This document shows positions 56,669 to 64,000 of a stretch of 64,000 nt of DNA, in pieces. The stretch is taken from the NCBI GenBank assembly GCA_949358305.1, contig OX442316.1, forward strand, positions 12,958,001-13,022,000. The letters are read 5' to 3'. The DNA comes from Strigamia acuminata (Eukaryota > Arthropoda > Chilopoda > Geophilomorpha > Linotaeniidae). Made by a program: the position numbers and the translations under genes. The notes beneath the pieces were generated by a model. It was not told where the DNA came from. It saw nothing but the letters and a program-made list of their open reading frames with translations, and did no database searches. Positions within the stretch are counted from its first letter, which is position 1, and each line of letters starts with the position of its first letter.

Positions 56669-58314
56669 TATCTTTAATTAACAACAAATGCTATTAAATT
56701 TTATTGTCTGTTAATAATGCTTATTCTCTATAAGCTAGTTATTCTGTGATAAATCGGAAAGATGGCAATTTAGTGAAAGGATCTTGTGTTCATAAGTTTA
56801 ATTACAGGTAGTCAGTTTTTTTCTATCTGTGTAACCGTATGTGTTTAATTTCTAATTACTAAACTTGTTATTTCACACCTGCTTAATATCGAATAGTGCG
56901 TATTTCCGAATTCGATGAATGGATGAACTGAGTTAATAAAGATTTGATGAAAAAAATCTTTGTGCTTTTGGGTTTATTTGCGTTGTTAAACTACACGGAA
57001 TAATACGGAGTACTGTAGTGGCGAAATAACACCTTCGAGTGTAAGAACGCGGTTGACAACCTGTGACGTGTTGATTGGTAAACGTTGGAAAGTTTTTGAC
57101 AAAAATATGGATGCCGGTAATCAAACAATATCCACTCATTTCAAAGAAAAAAGATATTGTTATTTAAAATGCTTGTTAGCCATCTTAAACTTGGGAAATT
57201 GATTTCTAAACGATTTCTGTGAAAACTAGTGAGTTTTAGGAACCAGGGGACGTGCGTCGATGCGCCAAGTCGTGCAGTGAAGCCAATATCGTGGCGGCGC
57301 TTTGGTGTACGAGATTGGATGACGCGTTAACGGAAGTCCAGTTTTTAGTCGTATTTTCTCAATAACCCTTTGTTCCTGTTTTAAGAAATGTAAACCTTTT
57401 TTTTAACTCAATAAAATCTTGTCTTTACCAAAAAAAACATGGTTTTAATTCGTCTCAGCGAAATATCAAGATACCGGTAAGTTAAAATTTCAATCAGTTT
57501 TTTTATCAGCGATTATTTCATTTAATTGTGCACGTGAACCTGCTGAGGTTGAAGGGTCATGCGAAAGTCTGGGACTTGAAAAGGGCATCCTCATCACGAT
57601 CTGGGATGAAGAAATGAGTAATAAATAAGAGCAGCACTTTTTCTTTCAATTTTTGTTTTGTCAAGTCTTTTACAGTAAAGGAATTTAATACATTAGTTTT
57701 TTTGGTTATTATTATTAACATGGGGATTATTGCCAATTTAGAATTTAAAATCGTATCAGATTTTTTTGTATAAAAAAAAGTGTTTTTTTTTTCTATAAAG
57801 TTTTCTTCTTTTATTTTTTAATGGTTGTGAAAGTTATTGAAAGGTAATTGATGTTTGCTTCCACTTACAGCACACTTGAAATGTGGTTAAATCTCAGCGA
57901 GCAATCGGCAACTAATTGCAGTATATTAAATATATTTCGCAATTATAAAATAAATTATACTTTTAAAACCTCTCACATATTTAATAACAATTTAAAGTAA
58001 AGTCTAATTCAAGTTATTATAAATATTATTATAAAACATGACACCACATTTTTCAATCAAATTTGTCTTGAAATCTTAATTAATTTTGAAATCCTAATAT
58101 TTATTCAAGGAACACAAGGAAAGAAAATTTAAGCGATGAAAAATTAATCTTTGATGGTTGTTGATATAACTTTGGCACAACAATTTTCAGTATTTTTAAT
58201 TACGAAATGAAACTAGCAGTCAGGTGTATAATTGCGACAGATGTTTCCAAGTGTATTAAATTCGAAGATCGCAAAAAAATACGTCCTATTTGACCGGTCT
58301 TCTATCCACGTTGG
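56669..58314. other. Intergenic, genes 9-10
   Basis: Contains a dispersed repeat at 57240-57365 similar to 37780-37915. Otherwise no feature was recognised. Confidence 0.45.
57240..57365. repeat. Dispersed repeat, copy 2
   Basis: Partner of 37780-37915; shares GAAGCCAATATCG, GAGATTGGAT, CGGAAGTCC and GTATTTTCTC. The ends are not defined. Confidence 0.5.
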
Positions 58315-61300
58315 ATGCACTCACAACTCGAGTTAGCCACCCGCTTCGGGGTTGAGGATTATGCCGTTTTCGTCGCTATGTTGGCCATTTCAATGGGCAT
58401 TGGTCTCTACTATGCCTGCAGTGGAGACCGGCAGAGAACGGCCAAAGCGTTTTTAATGGCAGATAAGGGAATGGGAGTATTTCCAGTCTCCTTTTCGCTT
58501 TTTGCCAGCTTCATATCGGCGCCAGCGATTCTAGGAATCCCCGTTGAAGTGTATACGTATGGCACTTCGTACTGGACGATGACCCTATCCTTCTTGATTG
58601 TCCTCCCCATAACAGCGTATTTGTACATGCCGGTGTTTCATGATTTAGATCTTACAAGTTCGTACGAGGTAATTTATTAATAATAATTCGATTTAATGTC
58701 ATGTTTAGATCGATTTTGTCTTACAGTATTTAGAAAGAAGGTTTAATCGGACTATACGAAAAATAAGTTCGGCTATTTTTATAGGGAATATGGTAAACGA
58801 AAGGATTTTTTGACTGTGGCGATTTATTTGTATGTTTTTCCCGGGTGTAGATTATGTTTTTGGCAATTGTTACCTATGTACCAGCGGTGGCTTTAAGCCA
58901 AGGTAAAAAATATTTTTATTCAGTAGGCGGCATTCATAAAGTCATTTAAATTTGTTTAGATCTTTTAACATGTGTAAATTTTAACTTCAGACAGGTTTAA
59001 AAAATTTAAACAAGTTTAAATGAGTTTATGAATGGGCTTAGTGTGATGAATTTGGAGAGAAATGAATTTATTTCCAGTTACGGGAATGCATGTGTGGTCA
59101 TCAGTTAGTATCATTGGAATTGTTTGCACGATTTATACTACTTTGGTAAATGTAAAAGACATTTAAAGAGATGCAATTGCTTAATGTCATTTGTTTTTAG
59201 GGAGGAATGAAGGCTGTCATGTGGACTGATGCAGTTCAAATTCTTGTAATGATTTTTTCAATGTCCGTGGTCGCCTTAAGAGGTTTGTCATTATCGGGTG
59301 GATTCACTAATGTTTGGATTACTTGCTACAACGGAGGCAGATTAAATACTTTCAAGCAAGTTATTTATGCACTTTAGAATATTAAAGATGCATTTATGTG
59401 TAAAAGAATGTCCAAGGTTAGGATGAACACGTTTTAGTCGCAAAAGTGCACTTTTTAGATGAAATTGTACGCAACCTGGCACAATATTACTTAGACACAA
59501 TTCTTTAGAGTGCACTGTTGTAAATTTTGTAAATTATGTTTAAAGTTTCGACGCGAATCCTTTGGAGCGCCATACATTTTGGTGTTTAACATTTGGCGCA
59601 GCCGTCATGTGGTTGAGTGTGTACGGCGTCAATCAAACGCAAGTTCAGCGGTATCTAACATCCAAGTCCAAACGCACTGCGACGTTGTAAGTTGACAGAT
59701 GTTTGTACGTAACAAATAATATATTAATTACACACCATGTCAGAGCGCTTTGGCTAAACTTGCCCGCTCAGTTTATTTTTATATCATTGTCCATCACTAT
59801 TGGGCTATTAGTGTACGCTAAATACGCAACGTGTGACCCTCTGAGTATTAAACTTATTCAATCAAAAATTCAGGTAGTTTTCATTGAAAAAAAAATCGCA
59901 AAAATAACTAAAACTCTTATTATTACCTCAGATTTTGCCATTATTTGTAATGGAGTCGTTAAGCGACTTTCCAGGACTCCCTGGTTTGTTTGTAGCAGGT
60001 CTTTTTAGTGCATCGCTGAGGTAATATAAAAAAACATATTTTTTATTGATACCGGTATATGTTCATTTAAAATACATTGCAGCACTTTATCATCGGGTCT
60101 TAATTCGCTTGCTGCTGTCACTTTGGAAGATTTTGTAAAACCTCTTTGTTATCCCAAGTTATCTGAAAGACAAGCTGGTTTTATATCTAAATTTATTGGT
60201 AAATGGCATGAAATATGCTTAAAGAAACATTATTTCAAAAGTAAAACAATTAAACTATTTTTTAGCTACCGCCTATGGCGTTGCTGCATTAGGATTAATT
60301 GCAATTGTCGAACAATTAGGAAACATTTTAGAGGTAACAAACTATTTGATTCATGATTTGTGTGTAACGATTTTACTTTGTTTTGCTAACAGGCGGTGTT
60401 TTCCTTATTTGGAATGGTTAGTGCTCCATTATTCGGATTATTTACATTGGGGATGTTTTTTCCGCACGCCAACTCCATCGTAACAACAAATAATCGATCG
60501 GATTTCTAATTTGTTAATTAATTAGCATTTGATTGCATTTTAAAGGGGGCGGGAGTTGGATTTTTGTCCAGTCTTGCAGTCGTTTTGTGGCTCGGCATTG
60601 GAGCTCAAATAACCAAACCGCATATTCCTCAATTACCAGTATCTGTCAGTGACTGCAACACCACAATTCATGTCACAAGAGTAGTCTTGGAAAATATCAC
60701 GACTTTTCCGGCAAGGTGAATGTAGTAGTGTCGATAGAATAAGAGATTTGAAAGCATTGCTAATGAAAATTCTTTGTTTAAATTAGAACCGAAGAGTATT
60801 CCGTCTACAACATCTCTTATTTGTGGTACTCAACTATAGGAATGTTAATTGTAATAGTGGTGGGACTTTTCGTTAGTTATTTGTCAAGTAAATTAGCTTA
60901 ATCAGTTCCGCGTGGTCCTTATTATATAACGTTGATCATTTTTGATAGCTTTTCAAAATCCGTATGAAGTTGATCCTCGATTACTTTCACCTCCAATAAG
61001 GAAACTGTTCAATCATACACAAGTATCTAATCCATCAACTAGTTCCACGACAGGTAGTTTTTGTTTAAAGTTCAAGGAAACATCGGTATAAAATATTCTA
61101 ACGCATTGTGGGAATTCAGAAACTGTTTTGTAGTCTCATTTTTCAACAGTGGTTGCAAATTTTATCGTATTATCACGCTGTCGCAACCGAATAAACTAAC
61201 TTATTGTTTTGGCTTGGAAGTTGGAACTGCGTGGATGTTTAGCAAGGGAGCGCAATGAACTGCTCACGTTTTACTATCTTCGAGTAGTACAAATAGAATG

Positions 61301-61891
61301 CTAAACTGGTAAACCCCGAATATATCGGCACGCTAAGAGCGTACAAAATCAACTGGAAAACGTTTTGTCTATGAAAACGTCACTCATGTGATTGCTAACA
61401 CTGTATATTCGTACATAAACGAGACAGACCCTAATCTATTCTATCACACAGTCATGGGCACGAAATTTATCACAAATTGTTAATAAAGTTTGATTTTAAT
61501 ATTTAATTTATATTAAAGAAATGGCAACACCTGAATTTATGTAAATTTGCTTATATCGGTGTGTGGCTACTCGGTTTTTGTGTGAAAAATTCAAAAGCTG
61601 TGATTTCCACTTTAAATGGCAGGTTTCTGTGTAATACCTAATTGGATTTCAAAGTTGGAAGTACAAAACAGAGTCTGAATACTGCTAAAGTTACTTTTTA
61701 AAATATTAGTACGGTATATGGATTTTGTTTTAAATGTTTAGAAATATCATCTGTCCACTGTATTTGGCCCTGAAAATGAGACGATAGCTAAATCGCTAAC
61801 TACAGAGATTGCTGACACCGTAGAAGAGAATAAAAGAGAGTTAACTTGTAGTCCGTCTACTGAAACAAATGAAGTCGTAGCCTTGTTGTAA
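58315..61891 (+). CDS. SLC5-family sodium/solute symporter, gene 10 (15 exons)
   Basis: Exons: 58315-58668, 58727-58792, 58851-58902, 59078-59145, 59201-59355, 59546-59686, 59744-59873, 59932-60020, 60083-60198, 60266-60333, 60393-60479, 60546-60715, 60787-60887, 60949-61022, 61742-61891. The frame is open, about 606 residues. Sister of gene 9 with the same fused first exon and split exon 6; GGMKAVMWTDAVQ and STLSSGLNSLAAVTLEDFVKP are diagnostic. Intron 5 has a strong GC donor (AA-GCAAGT). The last junction is the weak point: a donor at 61022 gives a frame continuing for 49 residues in the last exon, whereas the stronger donor at 61053 would stop early. Intron 3 carries a small MITE. Confidence 0.86.
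58925..59039. mobile_element. Small MITE in intron 3 of gene 10
   Basis: 115 bp, ends AGGCGGCATTCATAA / TTATGAATGGGCTT, flanked by AGT on both sides (58922-58924, 59040-59042). Same 3-bp target and similar ends to the element at 4539-5017. Confidence 0.7.
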
Positions 61892-62142
61892 GATTTATAG
61901 AAAGCTGTAACATTTAACCTGTCTGTATCTGGAGTAAAGTAAAAGTTTTATTAGGCTACTTAGGCAATAAACAAATAATAACATCGTAGTGCATTCAAAA
62001 CCGACTAACTATTTTATTATTTATCAATTGTATTTTATCTGTACGTAAGGAACAACTGAGCACAAAGTGTACGGTGGGAGTTTAAAGATTGTGCAATTAC
62101 AAATAATAGATAATTTTGCAATAAATAATTTCAGTTTATTAT

Positions 62143-62569
62143 TTATGACAAAACTACATTAATTCTTTTTTGAGTTAAGTGTGCAGTAACAATTGGATTG
62201 TCATCACATGAAGTGCCAGGAAGTGAACGAATATTTCCTAATTCTGTTCCGGAAATGAGAGGTTTAGTCGCATTGGCAATAGAGTGAGAAGGCTGTTCGT
62301 TCTCTAACATCAGCATTTTATCGTACTTTTTCTTGAAAAATTCTTTCATTATTCGTCTGGTTATTGGACTTAGTAACTTTAAACCATATTCTTCGTTGGT
62401 GCCTTAAAATACAAAACATTAACGACCAACAAAGATTACACAGAATATTCAAAGTGAAAATAACATACCGAGGCAAACACTAGATATTGATCCAACTAGC
62501 ATAGTTGTGAACCATGATATGGGCATCATCCAAAAAAATGAAATTTTATACAAATCGAATATATCATCG
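62143..62569 (-). CDS. SLC5-family symporter, gene 11, last two exons only
   Basis: Exon 13 (62569-62469, SDDIFDLYKISFFWMMPISW) and exon 14 (62402-62143, GTNEEYGLKLLSPITRRIMKEFF) sit in the family phases with GT-AG signals. The C-terminal 87 codons are open to a stop. No exon 12 or earlier exon is seen in the remaining 1.4 kb, so either intron 12 is long and the gene continues beyond the window, or this is a truncated relic. It converges on gene 10. Confidence 0.75.
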
Positions 62570-62579
62570 CTGTGTGACG

Positions 62580-63289
62580 ATTGACTTGGCGAGATACAAA
62601 TTGCTTAACAATTAGAGCGAGAACTCGTGTGAAAGTGTAAAAGTACGGAGGCTTGTGATTTCTCAAATCATGTAACAATTTATTACGAATGGAAGACTTA
62701 TATAAAACCTATGCCTACAACTGGCTAAATAACTTATGTTAAATATACAATGGGTTGGCAAAAGCCCTGAAATAATATCACTTGCGGTTTTCAGTCGTGT
62801 AATAAGAATATGTAACTTTCGTATTACGGTGACGTAAAAGATGTCATCTGAGTATGGTTCGGGCTTCCAAATGGTCCTGGATTGGTTCTAAAATGGTGTG
62901 TAATGGTTAGGCTTGGGTGTGTTATATCCGAGAGGTGCGGTTGACTTTGGCACAATCATCACACGTATAATTATTATATTGTTAATAATTATACAGCGCG
63001 ATCATAAGAATGATAAAACAATCGAAATAAATATTCATGTAAATTCTATTGAATTAAACATGATATTGTGTTCGCGAAACTGGATAAATAACTATAAAAA
63101 TAAAGAAATAATTAAAATAGCGCCGAGCTATTTTTGCCCCGAGTGCAATCAACATTTGAGTCAGACTGAAATGTTCCGTCAAACCAACAACGAAATGAAT
63201 CGAAGTATTTCGCCGGAAAGGTTATCCATCGCCGGGAAATTACTCCACTCGGTTCTGGCTGGCGGGAGAGTAACCGGGAAATTACTCCG
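62580..63289. other. Unassigned region with a 150-codon open frame
   Basis: The plus frame 62913-63365 has an ATG and 150 codons but no recognisable domain; a lone CPEC pair is the only motif. Part runs into the minisatellite. I do not claim a gene. It may belong to intron 12 of gene 11. Confidence 0.3.
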
Positions 63290-63610
63290 CGTCGATTACT
63301 CTGATAATGCGTCTGTGAAATATAAATACTCCACTCTAGATTCTACATTACCAATGCGTCTGTGAATTTTACTCCACTCTAGATTCTGCATTCTACAACG
63401 GAATGTTGGCATGAAGCTGGAGGGAGTGCGTCTGTGGGTTGTACCCCACTCTAGATACTACACTTAAATGTGTCTGTGAATTACTCACTCTAGTTACGAC
63501 ATTTCTACAACGGAATGTTGGCATGAAGAGGCGGGCAGTGTGTCTGTGAGTCTTCTACCCACTCTAGATACTTACACTAAATACAAATTATTTCTACAAC
63601 GGATTGTCGG
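63290..63610. repeat. Complex minisatellite
   Basis: Repeating blocks GTCTGTGA..ACTCCACTCTAGAT and TCTACAACGGAATGTTGGCA at about 63356, 63391, 63428, 63470, 63503, 63540 and 63592, making a unit near 112 bp with internal half-repeats. Confidence 0.7.
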
Positions 63611-64000
63611 AACGCAGAGAAGTATAATATGTGCTCAAGTAATATCAGTATCAAACAAAAACAGAACAAGAGCGAGCTATATCCGTTTTGCAGGGGGATA
63701 TATACTCGGTGAGGAGAATAGCTGTTCAGTGATCCAATGGGATCACTGGGCAGTCAAATCCATCCAATCCCAGATCATAGGAAGTGGATACTCAGGACAT
63801 AGTCTTCTACTAGGTCCACTACAGGAACTGGATACGCAGGACACATTTTGGATTAAGTCCCTTTGACTATAATCCAAAAGGAGTCCAACTCACAGTGGGT
63901 GATCGGGGGCGACTTCACCAGGTGTAGAGTTTGCACATAATTCAATAGAATTATGTGACAAATAAATCAACTAGTATTTAAACATCCAAAAGTATTTAAA
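63611..64000. other. Right edge, no recognised feature
   Basis: The 108-codon plus frame at 63540-63866 starts in the minisatellite and has no similarity I recognise. The sequence is less AT-rich than its surroundings (CAGGACAT, GATCACTGGG) and could be part of a larger repeat that continues outside. Confidence 0.3.

Overview
The window is animal (metazoan) nuclear DNA. It is AT-rich, its genes are broken into short exons with GT-AG introns, and it is loaded with small inverted-repeat elements, a tRNA-derived SINE and a DIRS-type retrotransposon. Nothing seen fixes the phylum; an invertebrate is the best guess.

The backbone is a tandem array of SLC5-family sodium/solute symporter genes (SMCT/SMVT-like, LeuT fold). 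By joining exons at visible splice sites I reconstructed ten genes with unbroken reading frames (572-621 residues), one 3'-terminal part of an eleventh gene, and one chimeric pseudogene. Genes 1-8 lie on the minus strand: 997-3584, 6117-8749, 15201-17817, 21399-25457, 26900-36685, 38988-41647, 42290-46481 and 48188-51366. All eight have 14 coding exons with the same phases. Genes 9 and 10 lie on the plus strand (53324-56668, 58315-61891) and have a different 15-exon layout. The last two exons of gene 11 (62143-62569) are on the minus strand. Genes 1-6, genes 7-8 and genes 9-10 form three sequence groups. Genes 1 and 2 are nearly identical over a ~5.1 kb unit that includes flanks, so duplication is recent. 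A conserved TATA-like box sits 57-76 bp upstream of the start codon in five of genes 1-6.

Gene spacing is uneven because of insertions and duplication debris. The 8750-15200 gap holds MITEs, two SINE copies, a stray duplicate of a gene 3' flank, a Ty3/gypsy RT fragment, a foldback element and the chimeric pseudogene. Intron 8 of gene 5 is 6.9 kb. It holds a 1.7 kb CACTR-ended element carrying what looks like the first coding exon of the splicing factor gene U2AF1, and directly beside it a complete, recently inserted DIRS element (29689-34896) with Gag, RT/RNase H and tyrosine recombinase frames, identical 134-bp inverted repeats and an internal complementary region.

The least ordinary observation is a family of three foldback elements (12082-12324, 18765-19355, 36222-36509). 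They share one ~80-bp core and have 8-bp target duplications. In each, both arms are made of the same short tandem motif, but that motif differs from element to element. Other notable points are three insertions within ~15 bp of the same intron position in paralogous genes, an orphan duplicated promoter cassette, and a probable splicing switch between Gag and Gag-Pol in the DIRS element.
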